In this document: positions 10,152 to 18,773 of the stretch, piece by piece
Layout of the letters: each line of letters begins with the position of its first letter
Numbering within the stretch: the stretch's first letter is position 1
Assembly: GCA_005524015.1 (NCBI GenBank)
Contig: SULG01000017.1
Coordinates: 1-51,273 of the forward strand
Reading direction: 5' to 3'
DNA: 51,273 bases
Origin: Candidatus Jettenia ecosi
GTDB taxonomy: Bacteria; Planctomycetota; Brocadiia; Brocadiales; Brocadiaceae
Notes under the pieces: model-generated
What the model was told of the DNA's origin: nothing
Seen by the model: only the letters and a program-made list of their open reading frames with translations
Database searches by the model: none
Position numbers and translations under genes: made by a program

Positions 10152-11225
10152 TTAAGATTCCTCTTTTTTATCACTCGTTTCAATATTGTCGGGAGATATT
10201 TCATGTTTCGCAGGTAAATCACTTGAGGGCATTTTATTTGTTTCGGCAACTTCTGTAAGTTCTACAGCATGAGATTTTTGCCTCTCTTCAAGTTCTGATT
10301 CTGTTATGATGTCAATATCCCAGGAAGTTAAACGAGCTGCAAGGCGCACATTTTGCCCTCTTTTCCCAATCGCTAAAGAAAGCTGATCATTTGGTACCAC
10401 AATCGTTGCAACCTTATTTTCTGCAGAAAGAATAATCCCGGAAACTTCTGCAGGTTTCAATGCATTCGGCAACAAGAGTTCTGGCTCATCACACCATCTG
10501 ATAATATCAATCTTCTCACCATTCAACTCATCAACAATATTCTTGATCCGAGCCCCGCGTACACCAACACATGCGCCGACGCTATCCACATTTGGATCAC
10601 TCGAAGCCACAGCAATTTTGGTCCTGTGTCCCGGCTCTCTTGCGAGAGATTTAATCTCAATTGTACCTTCTGCAATTTCAGGTACTTCCAGCTCAAAAAG
10701 CCTGCGAACAAAATCAGGATGCGCTCTTGAGAGTAATATCTTTACCCGTGCTCCTGCTTTCTTAACATCGAGAACAATTGCTCTGATCCGTTCACCCGTA
10801 TTATAATGCTCATCAGCAATTTGTTCTGGCTTGTGCAAAATACTTTCCGTTTTGCCAAGATTCACAACCATTGTAGAACCTTCGAATCTTTGCACTGTGC
10901 CACTGACAATAGTACTCTTCCGGCTGGTAAAGTCCTCGTATATCACATCCCGTTCAGCCTCTCGTATCTTTTGGATAATAACTTGTTTAGCAGTTTGTGC
11001 TGTTATCCTGCCTAACTCAGAAGGATCGATTTTATGATCGCCCTCCATAGCTATAATCTCCCCAGTATTTCTATCAATTTGGATGGAAATGGTATTCTGA
11101 GATTTAAAATGTTTTCGCGCAGCAGTAGTCAAAGCAGCTTCTATACCCTGGAAAACAACATCCTTGGCAATTTCCTTATCCCTATGTAAACTATCTACTA
11201 AACGTAGTAAACTTTCCTTGTCCAT
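10152..11225 (-). CDS. nusA: Transcription termination/antitermination factor NusA
   Basis: NusA binds RNA polymerase and modulates pausing, termination and antitermination. The 357-residue product contains the N-terminal polymerase-binding domain, an S1 domain (about 133-200) and two KH domains (GACVGVRGARIKNIV and LAIGKRGQNVRLAARL). It lacks the C-terminal acidic repeats of E. coli NusA, ending soon after KH2 in an acidic tail, as in many bacteria. RimP, which normally precedes nusA, is absent; instead there is a leader of about 300 bases containing an intrinsic terminator. The gene is therefore probably regulated by attenuation or by its own product. Confidence 0.96.
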   Translation of the reverse strand: MDKESLLRLVDSLHRDKEIAKDVVFQGIEAALTTAARKHFKSQNTISIQIDRNTGEIIAMEGDHKIDPSELGRITAQTAKQVIIQKIREAERDVIYEDFTSRKSTIVSGTVQRFEGSTMVVNLGKTESILHKPEQIADEHYNTGERIRAIVLDVKKAGARVKILLSRAHPDFVRRLFELEVPEIAEGTIEIKSLAREPGHRTKIAVASSDPNVDSVGACVGVRGARIKNIVDELNGEKIDIIRWCDEPELLLPNALKPAEVSGIILSAENKVATIVVPNDQLSLAIGKRGQNVRLAARLTSWDIDIITESELEERQKSHAVELTEVAETNKMPSSDLPAKHEISPDNIETSDKKEES

Positions 11226-11533
11226 AAATGCCTTTATACAATTTAAATAATTATACTACAAGGTAAACAGCTTCTTCGCTTTGACCAGAAGGAAAACAAC
11301 TCATAGAGTATAGTATCAGGACGACTCGACAACTCATTGAAATCTCCTATCCAGAACAGGCAAAGAACTTTAAATCCTTAAAAATTCCCAAACATTAAAA
11401 CAAAAAAGTGGGTTACCCCACTCTTGTAGTCTTAAAATCTTCTCTTGCCTGGTTTACAACTACTTAAAAATCCTTTAGAAATAGCGCATCTATTTTTTCC
11501 CTAAATTGAATAACTAATGAATCTTTAAAGAAA
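11226..11533 (-). other. Leader region of the nusA-infB operon
   Basis: About 300 bases of leader lie between the inferred start of transcription near 11526 and nusA. No coding sequence of useful length was seen, only a four-codon ATG frame near 11485-11499. The leader holds a complete terminator hairpin (11401-11422) and, just before it, a GTAGT...ACTAC pairing that might form an alternative stem. No rimP-like frame is present. The stretch between the terminator and nusA (11226-11400) shows nothing further. Confidence 0.55.
11401..11422 (-). terminator. Intrinsic terminator inside the nusA leader
   Basis: On the minus strand AGTGGG, loop GTAA and CCCACT form a perfect 6-bp stem, followed at once by TTTTTTG. 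Transcription from the promoter at 11534-11561 would meet it after about 105-125 nt, some 175 bases ahead of nusA. It is therefore a candidate attenuator rather than the end of an upstream operon, because no minus-strand gene lies upstream. Confidence 0.75.
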
Positions 11534-11561
11534 ATTTTAACAAAAAAAACAATATTGTCAA
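11534..11561 (-). promoter_or_regulatory. Sigma-70-type promoter of the nusA operon
   Basis: On the minus strand TTGACA (11561-11556) and TAAAAT (11539-11534) are separated by 16 bp. The spacer is T-rich. Transcription would start near 11526. The divergent pabA gene begins at 11696. Confidence 0.7.
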
Positions 11562-11695
11562 GTTATTTTTAGGGTATAGATCTATTGTAAATAGGTGTTA
11601 CAACTTGTCTTATTTATTTATTCATGAAAAAATATCTTTGATATTCATACCTTATTTTGTTAATATCAAAACGCTAAGGAAAGAAGAAATATACT

Positions 11696-12259
11696 ATGGT
11701 AATCATTATCGATAATTACGACTCCTTCACGTATAATCTTGTGCAACAAATAGGCGCATTTGGTGCAAGAATGGAAGTCTTTAGGAATGACAAGGTCAAT
11801 CTTAAAAAAATTGAAGAAAAGATGCCTAACCATATCATTATATCACCCGGACCTTGCACACCTAAGGAAGCAGGCATCTCGAATGATATTATAAAGCGCT
11901 TCTCCGGTAAAATACCTATCCTCGGAGTCTGTCTCGGTCACCAGTGTATTGCTTATACCTATGGCGCAGATGTGATCCGTGCACGCAGGCTTATGCATGG
12001 CAAGACATCCATGATCACTCATGATGGCAAAACTATTTACAAAGGACTTCCCAATCCCTTTGTAGCAACACGTTATCATTCTCTTACGGTCAAAAGCGAC
12101 TCATTACCTGATTGTCTTGAGGTCACTGCCAGGGCAGATGATGATGAAATTATGGGTATACGCCATAAGGAATATCCGTTGGAGGGAGTTCAGTTTCATC
12201 CGGAATCTTTTTTAACTGAAGAAGGTCCAAAACTTCTTAAAAATTTTTTAGCGCTTTAA
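11696..12259 (+). CDS. Aminodeoxychorismate/anthranilate synthase glutaminase subunit
   Basis: This class I glutamine amidotransferase of 187 residues supplies ammonia to the chorismate-using partner in folate (PabA) or tryptophan (TrpG) synthesis. It begins MVIIIDNYDSFTYNLVQ, has an ISPGPCTP oxyanion-hole segment, the nucleophile in GVCLGHQ and the His/Glu pair in FHPES. Many bacteria use one such subunit for both pathways, and no trpE or pabB neighbour decides the case here. A purine-rich ribosome binding site (AAGGAAAGAAG) precedes the ATG. A promoter probably lies in the 470-bp divergent region shared with nusA. It is followed by pyrF. Confidence 0.93.
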   Translation: MVIIIDNYDSFTYNLVQQIGAFGARMEVFRNDKVNLKKIEEKMPNHIIISPGPCTPKEAGISNDIIKRFSGKIPILGVCLGHQCIAYTYGADVIRARRLMHGKTSMITHDGKTIYKGLPNPFVATRYHSLTVKSDSLPDCLEVTARADDDEIMGIRHKEYPLEGVQFHPESFLTEEGPKLLKNFLAL

Positions 12260-12300
12260 CTGCTCAAGGCTATTAAAATTTAGTCCCCGTCTTGTACAAC

Positions 12301-13242
12301 ATGGAAAATTTTGCCGACCGCCTTATCGCTACTATCCGCGCAAAAAACAGCCCCGTGGTAGTAGGTCTGGATCCTTATTTTACCCTCATTCCTGATTCAT
12401 GTAAACAAAAGCCCTTAACCCTGAATAAAGACAATCTTGAGTATGCAGCATATGTTATCCTGGAATTTAATAAACAAGTCATCGATATTATTGCTCCATT
12501 TGCAGGTATCGTAAAACCTCAAATTGCTTTTTATGAACTTTATGGTTACTGGGGAATTTGGGCCTATACAGAAACTGTTAAATATGCTAAACAAAAGGAA
12601 TTAATTGTAATCGGTGATATTAAGAGGGGTGACGTTCCCGGCACGGCTGAGGCTTATGCTAATGCCCATATTGGAGAGGTTCAGATAGATAACGTCATCG
12701 AATCCCCTTTCTCTGCAGACGCCATAACTGTTAACCCGTTTTTGGGAACCGATAGCCTGCTTCCTTTTATACAAACAGCAAAAAAAAATTACAAGGGCAT
12801 ATTTATTCTTGTTAAAACATCGAACCCCCTCTCTGGTGAATTTCAGGATCTCTTATGTGGAAAGAGAAAACTCCATGAGATTATTGCAGAAAAGATACCT
12901 GTATGGGGAAAGGAATTAATCGGTAAGCAGGGATACAGCGCTATTGGAGCAGTCGTAGGAGCTACATTTCCACAAGAATTATCAATTTTACGAAAAATTA
13001 TGCCTGCAGCTTACTTTCTCATACCAGGTTATGGCGCTCAGGGTGCAACAGCAAAAGACATGAAATGTTGTTTTAACCCCGATGGTCTCGGAGCGATTAT
13101 CAATGCTTCCCGTTCTATTCTTTATGCTTATAACCTCTCGCCATGGAAAGAAAAATACGGCGTGAGTGCATGGAAAGAAGCTACCCGGGAAGCTATTATT
13201 AAAATGAATAGAGAACTTGAAGAAATCTCAGGTATGACATAA
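12301..13242 (+). CDS. pyrF: Orotidine 5'-phosphate decarboxylase, type 2
   Basis: This enzyme decarboxylates OMP to UMP, the last step of pyrimidine synthesis. The 313-residue product is of the longer type 2 family: N-terminus NFADRLIATI, PVVVGLDPYF, catalytic segment GDIKRGDVPGTAEAY, a VGATFPQEL segment and LIPGYGAQG near the phosphate site. I chose the ATG at 12301, which gives the expected start, over an in-frame TTG at 12292; neither has a good ribosome binding site. It lies 41 bp after pabA/trpG and may be co-transcribed. Confidence 0.94.
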   Translation: MENFADRLIATIRAKNSPVVVGLDPYFTLIPDSCKQKPLTLNKDNLEYAAYVILEFNKQVIDIIAPFAGIVKPQIAFYELYGYWGIWAYTETVKYAKQKELIVIGDIKRGDVPGTAEAYANAHIGEVQIDNVIESPFSADAITVNPFLGTDSLLPFIQTAKKNYKGIFILVKTSNPLSGEFQDLLCGKRKLHEIIAEKIPVWGKELIGKQGYSAIGAVVGATFPQELSILRKIMPAAYFLIPGYGAQGATAKDMKCCFNPDGLGAIINASRSILYAYNLSPWKEKYGVSAWKEATREAIIKMNRELEEISGMT

Positions 13243-13294
13243 ATAAAATTATTAGATATACTACATTATCATGAATAGATTAAGGAGTAACACG

Positions 13295-14089
13295 GTGAAA
13301 ATTTTTTTGCACATACTCGTATTCGGAATGATGGTGTTTTCTCATGAGAAATACCTACAGGCTGGTCTTCTTGAAGATGCTATGGATGGTAAGGCTTTGG
13401 TTATTGATTTAACATATCCTTTGAATGAAAAGAATCCTCACTGGCCAATTGGTAATTACACTCCATTTAAATATGAAATTATTGCTACAATCAAAAAAGA
13501 CAGGGTTTTTTCGGGCAAATATAGTACACCAGAACATCTTGGAACACATATAGATGCACCAAACCATTTCGAACAAAATCAACCTTCCGTAGACCAAATC
13601 CCTTTTGAGCAGTTAATTGGGTCCGCTGTTGTTATTAACATAGCAGAGAAGGCAGAGAGAGATGCTGACTATACCCTTTCATTGTCAGATATTTCATTAT
13701 GGGAAAAGGAACATGGGATAATACCCAAAGGATCGATTGTATTAGTAAATACAGGATGGAGTAAACGGTGGAATAATTTTGACGATTATAAGAACATTGA
13801 TAAAAATAGTTGTATGCACTTTCCTGGTTATTCAAAAGAAGCGGCTGGTTTCCTGGTAGAGAAGAGACATATCAAAGGTATTGGCATTGATACCCTTAGC
13901 GGGGATTGTGGAAATTGTTCCGATTTTCAGGTACATCATATTGTAAACGGTGCAGGAAAATTTATCCTTGAGAATATAGCAAACCTTGATAAATTACCTC
14001 CGAAAGGAGCCACCCTCATAATAGCCCCGATTAAGATTGAAGGAGGCTCAGGGGGACAGTGCCGTATATGGGCAATTTTGGCAAAGTAA
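13295..14089 (+). CDS. Exported cyclase-family hydrolase (kynurenine formamidase-like)
   Basis: The metal motif HLGTHIDAPNH is the signature of the cyclase/kynurenine formamidase fold (PF04199), whose members hydrolyse amides or lactones with a bound divalent metal. A later segment, GIGIDTLSGDCG, matches the second half of the fold. The chosen GTG at 13295 follows AAGGAG with 7-bp spacing and gives a 264-residue protein that starts with a hydrophobic signal peptide (about residues 1-20). An ATG at 13271 would add eight residues but has no binding site. Export to the periplasm-like space or the anammoxosome is inferred. The substrate is unknown, and there are no kynurenine-pathway neighbours. 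Confidence 0.8.
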   Translation: MKIFLHILVFGMMVFSHEKYLQAGLLEDAMDGKALVIDLTYPLNEKNPHWPIGNYTPFKYEIIATIKKDRVFSGKYSTPEHLGTHIDAPNHFEQNQPSVDQIPFEQLIGSAVVINIAEKAERDADYTLSLSDISLWEKEHGIIPKGSIVLVNTGWSKRWNNFDDYKNIDKNSCMHFPGYSKEAAGFLVEKRHIKGIGIDTLSGDCGNCSDFQVHHIVNGAGKFILENIANLDKLPPKGATLIIAPIKIEGGSGGQCRIWAILAK

Positions 14090-14179
14090 ATATCCTAACA
14101 TTGGAATTCAGCAGTATGTCTTAACACGTCAGAAAAGCGGTCAGTGCAATGCATGGACTCGGGTGGGTATACTCTTGCC

Positions 14180-14383
14180 CTATACAAGAAGCCGTACGCG
14201 CTTGTTCTTAGCCTTGTACTCCTCAATGAGGCCTTTTCTTTTCAATACACCAAGGTTTCGCATAACACGCTTTTCAAACTCTAAACGAGGATTGCCTCTC
14301 GCCCGCACTCCGAGTTCCTTCAAGACATTGAAGATATTGAATACATCAATAACTAAGCCGAAAAAATCCATCAAAGGCGACAT
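14180..14383 (-). CDS. Small protein of unknown function, coupled to the flavodiiron gene
   Basis: The 67-residue frame begins with an ATG that directly abuts the stop of the flavodiiron protein gene (TAAATG), with CAAGGG just upstream inside that gene. The product is basic, with a hydrophobic first third (MDFFGLVIDVFNIFNVL). Its second half (EKRVMRNLGVLKRKGLIEEY) could be part of a winged helix. I do not recognise a family. The tight junction and codon use speak for a real gene, but its shortness leaves doubt. Confidence 0.5.
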   Translation of the reverse strand: MSPLMDFFGLVIDVFNIFNVLKELGVRARGNPRLEFEKRVMRNLGVLKRKGLIEEYKAKNKRVRLLV

Positions 14384-15589
14384 TTACCCTTGAGATCCAA
14401 CAAAACAGGATGTTTCTAGTAAACCCGATATTTCCTGCTTTAGTTTATCGAAGATTTCCTGCAGTTGCGTTTCATCAGGAACATACTGGATGTTTATGGA
14501 TTCTATCATATCAAAGCCGCATCCCTTTAATACTTCTTCCACATGGCGAACTCCTTGCCCTCCCCATCCATAAGAACCGAAGGCTAATCCAATCCTGTTT
14601 TTGGGAGATAACCCTTTTAAATAGGTTAAAAAACCTGCAACAGTGGGAAGCATATTACTATTTATCGTAGGAGAGCCAACACAGATAAATTTCGCTGTTA
14701 ATATATCGTTCATTATGTCAGAAATATGGCTATACTGAAGATTGAGTATCTTTGTAGGAATCCTATATGATTCAAAGGCTTTTTGAATTGCAGAAGCAAT
14801 CTTTTCCGTAGATTTCCACATGGTATCATAAATAATCAGCGCCTTCATTTCTGTCTGATTGGCAGACCATTTTCCATACTCTTCTAAAATCATCTTTACA
14901 GAAGAACGCCAGATGATTCCGTGTGCAGGAGCAATCATGTCAATGGCAAGCGGAGTTATTACCTCTATTGCCTTTTTTACCAGCATAGAGTAAGGTAAAA
15001 CAATATTAGCATAATACTTCTTTGCCTCTTCGACAACAATACCTAAAGGGTATTCGTCATCGAACCTTTCAGAGGAAGCGATGTGCTGCCCAAATGCATC
15101 ATTAGAGAAAAGGACATTATCTTCTTCCAGATAACTCACCATATTGTCCGGCCAGTGAATCATTGGAGTATGGAAGAATTTTACCTTTCTCTTACCAAGG
15201 TTAACAGACTCATCTGATTTAACTACCTTAAAATTCCAGTCATTTCTTTTATAATGAGCGATTAACCCCTTGTGTCCGTTTGGAGAGGTTATAATCGTTG
15301 CATTCCTGGCAGTTTCCATAAGGAGCGGCAGACTACCAGAATGGTCCATTTCTATGTGGTTTGCAATAATATAATGAATTTGTGAAGGGTCTATGAGAGA
15401 AGATATGCGACTTATCATTTTTTCATAGAGGTAAGGTCTGACCGTATCGACCAGGGTAATTTTTTCATCAAGTATCAGATAGGCATTATACGTTGATCCC
15501 CGTTGGGTTAAATAGCCATGAAAATTGCGAAGATCCCAGTCAATTTCTCCAACCCAATAAATTCCTTCTTTTAATTTTACTGGATTCAT
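14384..15589 (-). CDS. fprA: Flavodiiron protein (A-type flavoprotein; O2/NO reductase)
   Basis: Flavodiiron proteins reduce O2 to water or NO to N2O in the cytoplasm of anaerobes. The 401-residue product has an N-terminal metallo-beta-lactamase domain with the diiron motif HIEMDHSG and further ligand regions (FHTPMIHWPDNM, PAHGIIW). A C-terminal flavodoxin domain follows from about residue 250 (ALIIYDTMWKSTEKIA, then GSYGWGG). No rubredoxin domain is attached. The ATG at 15589 follows GGAG at a good distance; an ATG four codons upstream (15601) is the alternative. In an organism that makes NO as an intermediate, detoxification of NO or O2 is a natural role, but this is inference. Confidence 0.93.
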   Translation of the reverse strand: MNPVKLKEGIYWVGEIDWDLRNFHGYLTQRGSTYNAYLILDEKITLVDTVRPYLYEKMISRISSLIDPSQIHYIIANHIEMDHSGSLPLLMETARNATIITSPNGHKGLIAHYKRNDWNFKVVKSDESVNLGKRKVKFFHTPMIHWPDNMVSYLEEDNVLFSNDAFGQHIASSERFDDEYPLGIVVEEAKKYYANIVLPYSMLVKKAIEVITPLAIDMIAPAHGIIWRSSVKMILEEYGKWSANQTEMKALIIYDTMWKSTEKIASAIQKAFESYRIPTKILNLQYSHISDIMNDILTAKFICVGSPTINSNMLPTVAGFLTYLKGLSPKNRIGLAFGSYGWGGQGVRHVEEVLKGCGFDMIESINIQYVPDETQLQEIFDKLKQEISGLLETSCFVGSQG

Positions 15590-15679
15590 TCGTTTCTCCA
15601 TAAAAAGTTAAATATCTGAAAAAATTATTTATGAATAGTTAAACTCAAACATTTTATAATTTTGTTTATCGCTTCTTTG

Positions 15680-16321
15680 TTATAGAGATTGGATTGGCTG
15701 TCCCACTATTTCTTTGATATGATTGAGAAAAACCTCGTTAGGGGTGTAATTTTCCCGAAGTGGGCTTATGATAAAAACAGGTACATGACAACCGATCTGA
15801 TGCAACCTCTCTTGCGTTTTTATGATATCGTCAGCGGTATCATCTTTATATCTATTAATCACTGCAAGATCGATCTTGGGAATAATCTGTTTTGTAGAAC
15901 TTTTTATTTTCGGTTCTCTGGCTGTGGTAACAAGAATACTGAGATTAGCGTTATGGGTATGTAAAAAGCTATTGCCTTCTACCAGGACGAAACTGCCTTT
16001 ATCAAAATAGGACAATGCCTCTTCGATGCCTGCTTGAAGATATTCAGAATGGGTTTGAAGCCATACAACCTTCCGTGCGCCGGCGCTTTTGAAGAGGGCT
16101 GTATCTTTACCCGGTTGATTAATCTGAAGCGGATCAACGGTAATCTCATAAGGATATGCCATAGTATCGCATACAGCACACTCGGAGTGTCTGGTGCAGT
16201 TACCTTCATGTTTTGTAGTAATTTTTAAGGCTGATAAGTCAAAAAAATGCCTGAGTAAAAATTGTGCAATTGTCGTCTTTCCTACACCACTTGCTGTGCC
16301 AGTAATAGATATAATCTTCAT
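15680..16321 (-). CDS. P-loop NTPase, MobB-like, function unknown
   Basis: The 213-residue protein starts with a P-loop (ITGTASGVGKTT, about residues 6-17) and has LVEGNSF in the position of the second acidic motif. This resembles MobB-type and related small GTP/ATP-binding proteins that serve cofactor synthesis. A cysteine cluster (CTRHSECAVC, about 42-51) could bind metal. It lies in the same-strand run nuoE-nuoF-this gene-fprA, with about 110 bp to nuoF and about 90 bp to fprA. A cofactor or metal insertion role is possible but unproven. No other molybdopterin gene is in the window. Confidence 0.6.
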   Translation of the reverse strand: MKIISITGTASGVGKTTIAQFLLRHFFDLSALKITTKHEGNCTRHSECAVCDTMAYPYEITVDPLQINQPGKDTALFKSAGARKVVWLQTHSEYLQAGIEEALSYFDKGSFVLVEGNSFLHTHNANLSILVTTAREPKIKSSTKQIIPKIDLAVINRYKDDTADDIIKTQERLHQIGCHVPVFIISPLRENYTPNEVFLNHIKEIVGQPIQSL

Positions 16322-16429
16322 ACCATGTAAGTATACTATCTTCTGCCGATTCCTACAACTCCTTTTGCCTTTTTCTCCTTATTAATGCCAGAAATTCCCG
16401 TCTAATTGTATTGTATTGCATCTTTAAAC

Positions 16430-18112
16430 TTACGATTGTTGGGCCGAACTCTGCTGGGGTGAAGTTTGAGAGCTTTTTTTGTTAATCAATTCCTCGTACT
16501 CATTGATATAGTAACGAATTGTAGACAGTACAGGATTGGCTGCCGTTTGACCTAGACCACATAACGATGCTGTTTTAGTAACCTCGGCCAATTCCCTGAG
16601 CAAATCAATATCCTCTTTTTTGCCCTCTCCTTTTGTAATACGGGTAAGAATATCGAGCATCCTTTTGGTTCCAATCCTGCAAGGAACACACTTTCCGCAA
16701 GACTCATCCTGGCAAAACTCCATAAAATACCGTGCAATTTCAACCATGGAGGCTGAGTCATCCATGACAATAAGGCCGCCAGAACCCATAATAGCCCCTA
16801 CCTCTTTGACTGTTTCATAATCAATAGAAAGGTCAAGATGCTGAGCGGGCACACATCCACCTGAGGGGCCGCCCATTTGAGCTGCTTTGAATTTTTTCCT
16901 TCCGGGAATACCACCACCGATATCAAAAACAATTTCACGCAGTGTCGTTCCCATCGGAACCTCTACAAGCCCTGTATTCTTTACATTACCTGCAAGAGCA
17001 AATATCTTTGTGCCTTTACTTGTTTCTGTACCAATAGCTTTATAGAATTCAGATCCTTTGAGAATAATGACGGGTACGTTTGCAAAGGTCTCCACATTAT
17101 TAATATTCGTAGGTTTTCCCCAAAGACCATTGGTAGCCGGAAATGGAGGACGTGGACGCGGCATACCTCGTTTTCCTTCAATAGAGGCAATGAGGGCCGT
17201 CTCTTCACCACATACAAATGCACCCGCGCCCATTTTGATTTCTAAATCGAGACCAAACTGAGATCCAAGGATATTTTCTCCTAAAAGTCCAAGGGTCTTT
17301 GCTTGTTCTATGGCAATTTTTAAATGCTCCACTGCAATAGGGTACTCTGCACGCACATAGATAATCCCTTTTCTTGCCCCAATTGCATAAGCGCCAATAA
17401 GCATCCCCTCAATCACCGTGTGGGGGTCACCTTCAAGAACTGCCCGGTCCATGAAAGCACCTGGATCGCCTTCGTCTCCATTACAAATGATATATTTTAT
17501 GTCTCCTGCTGCCTTTTTAACAAATTCCCATTTATTGCCTGTAGGAAACCCGGCGCCGCCTCTGCCGCGGAGGCCTGAGCTTTTCATTTCATGAATCACA
17601 TCCTCCGGCGTCATATCCGAAAGCACCTTTGAGAGGGCTGCATATCCGTCCCTTACGATATATTCATGAATGTTTTTTGGATCGATCTCGCCACAATTTC
17701 TTAATACAATCTTCTCTTGTTTGCTATAAAATGGAATATCACGAACATAGGGAATACGTTTGCCAGCATCTGTATAACAGAGTCGCTCGATAACCTCGCC
17801 TTTCAGGATAGTTCGTGAAACAATTTCTGTAACGTCCATCTCTGTTACTCTGCCATAAAAAATACCCATGGGTTCAATAGTTAAGACAGGCGCCCGGGCA
17901 CATAAACCCTGACAACCGGTATCAACAATTTCCACTTTATCTTCTAAAGATAGCTTTTTGATCTCAGCCTTAAAGGCCTTAAAAACTTCTTCTGCGCCAA
18001 GCGCCCTGCAACCTGTCGTACAGATCAATACGCGTATCTTATCAGAGCGATATTTCAATTCGAGGGATTTCCTGAACTTTACCAGTTCATCAGGACTTTC
18101 TAATTTTTTCAA
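16430..18112 (-). CDS. nuoF: NuoF-like NADH dehydrogenase subunit with N-terminal thioredoxin-like domain
   Basis: NuoF-type subunits bind NADH, FMN and one 4Fe-4S cluster and pass electrons to or from NAD. The 560-residue protein starts with a thioredoxin-like 2Fe-2S domain (CTTGC and GCQGLC in about the first 90 residues). The core follows: GRGGAGFPTGNKW for NADH/FMN, then cluster ligands in ESCGKCVPCRIG. It ends in a Ser/Gln-rich tail and lacks the C-terminal ferredoxin domain of HndC-type homologues. Translation starts at a TTG preceded by AAGGAG at 7 bp. It lies 15 bp after nuoE. No nuoG, hydrogenase or formate dehydrogenase gene is adjacent, so the partner complex is open. Confidence 0.93.
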   Translation of the reverse strand: MKKLESPDELVKFRKSLELKYRSDKIRVLICTTGCRALGAEEVFKAFKAEIKKLSLEDKVEIVDTGCQGLCARAPVLTIEPMGIFYGRVTEMDVTEIVSRTILKGEVIERLCYTDAGKRIPYVRDIPFYSKQEKIVLRNCGEIDPKNIHEYIVRDGYAALSKVLSDMTPEDVIHEMKSSGLRGRGGAGFPTGNKWEFVKKAAGDIKYIICNGDEGDPGAFMDRAVLEGDPHTVIEGMLIGAYAIGARKGIIYVRAEYPIAVEHLKIAIEQAKTLGLLGENILGSQFGLDLEIKMGAGAFVCGEETALIASIEGKRGMPRPRPPFPATNGLWGKPTNINNVETFANVPVIILKGSEFYKAIGTETSKGTKIFALAGNVKNTGLVEVPMGTTLREIVFDIGGGIPGRKKFKAAQMGGPSGGCVPAQHLDLSIDYETVKEVGAIMGSGGLIVMDDSASMVEIARYFMEFCQDESCGKCVPCRIGTKRMLDILTRITKGEGKKEDIDLLRELAEVTKTASLCGLGQTAANPVLSTIRYYINEYEELINKKSSQTSPQQSSAQQS

Positions 18113-18127
18113 TTTGTTTCTCCTTTT

Positions 18128-18622
18128 TTAATAACCCTTGAGAATAGCCTCTGTTTTTTCTACGGTTAATTTCCCATAATATCTACCATCAATCATCATA
18201 ACTGGCGCCAGAAAACATGTGCCCAGACATGCTACAGGTGTATAGGTAAATTTATAATCTGGAGTTGTCTCGCCTTCTTGTATCTGGAGAACATCTGAAA
18301 TCTTTTTCTTTATGTCAGGTGCACCCTTGATGTGACATGCCGTACCTGTGCAGACCTTGATGGTATATTTACCACGTGGTTCCAGATAGAATTGTGAGTA
18401 AAAGGTAACAACTCCATAAATTTTACTTAAAGGAATATGTGTTTTGGCAGATATTTCTATCAGGACATCCTGAGGTAAATACCCATAAGCATCTTGTATA
18501 AGCTGCAAGATAGGAATAAGATCCGCGTGAGTTACCGAGCTATAGTTTGAGAGTATAGACCTGCACTGGGCCAAATCAACCGAAGGGCTACTTTCTTTGT
18601 TTAGAGTAACGTTTTTCTGCAT
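18128..18622 (-). CDS. nuoE: NuoE-like 2Fe-2S subunit
   Basis: This 164-residue thioredoxin-fold ferredoxin has the 2Fe-2S ligands in CTGTAC and CLGTC, and the helical N-terminal domain with DAYGYLP and TFYSQFYLEPRGKYTIKVC typical of NuoE/HndA proteins. It works with the adjacent NuoF as a soluble NADH-oxidising or NAD-reducing module. The two genes are 15 bp apart and form one operon. It lies about 150 bp after purQ, and that gap shows no clear terminator. Confidence 0.95.
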   Translation of the reverse strand: MQKNVTLNKESSPSVDLAQCRSILSNYSSVTHADLIPILQLIQDAYGYLPQDVLIEISAKTHIPLSKIYGVVTFYSQFYLEPRGKYTIKVCTGTACHIKGAPDIKKKISDVLQIQEGETTPDYKFTYTPVACLGTCFLAPVMMIDGRYYGKLTVEKTEAILKGY

Positions 18623-18773
18623 AATATCTTGTCTCCAAATTGCTTATTTAATAAATCAAAGTTAGAGAGTTCAATTCAACGCAAATGCACAGAGAGCTTG
18701 GGGTCTTGTGTTTCTTATTAAAACTCTAAACACGGGACAGTAAGGTCTTATCCTGCGCCTTTGCGGTAAACTA

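Noticed and set aside
14037-14393. 118-codon plus-strand frame after the cyclase gene
   Set aside because: It overlaps the cyclase end and is antisense to the 67-residue protein; there is no domain or binding site.
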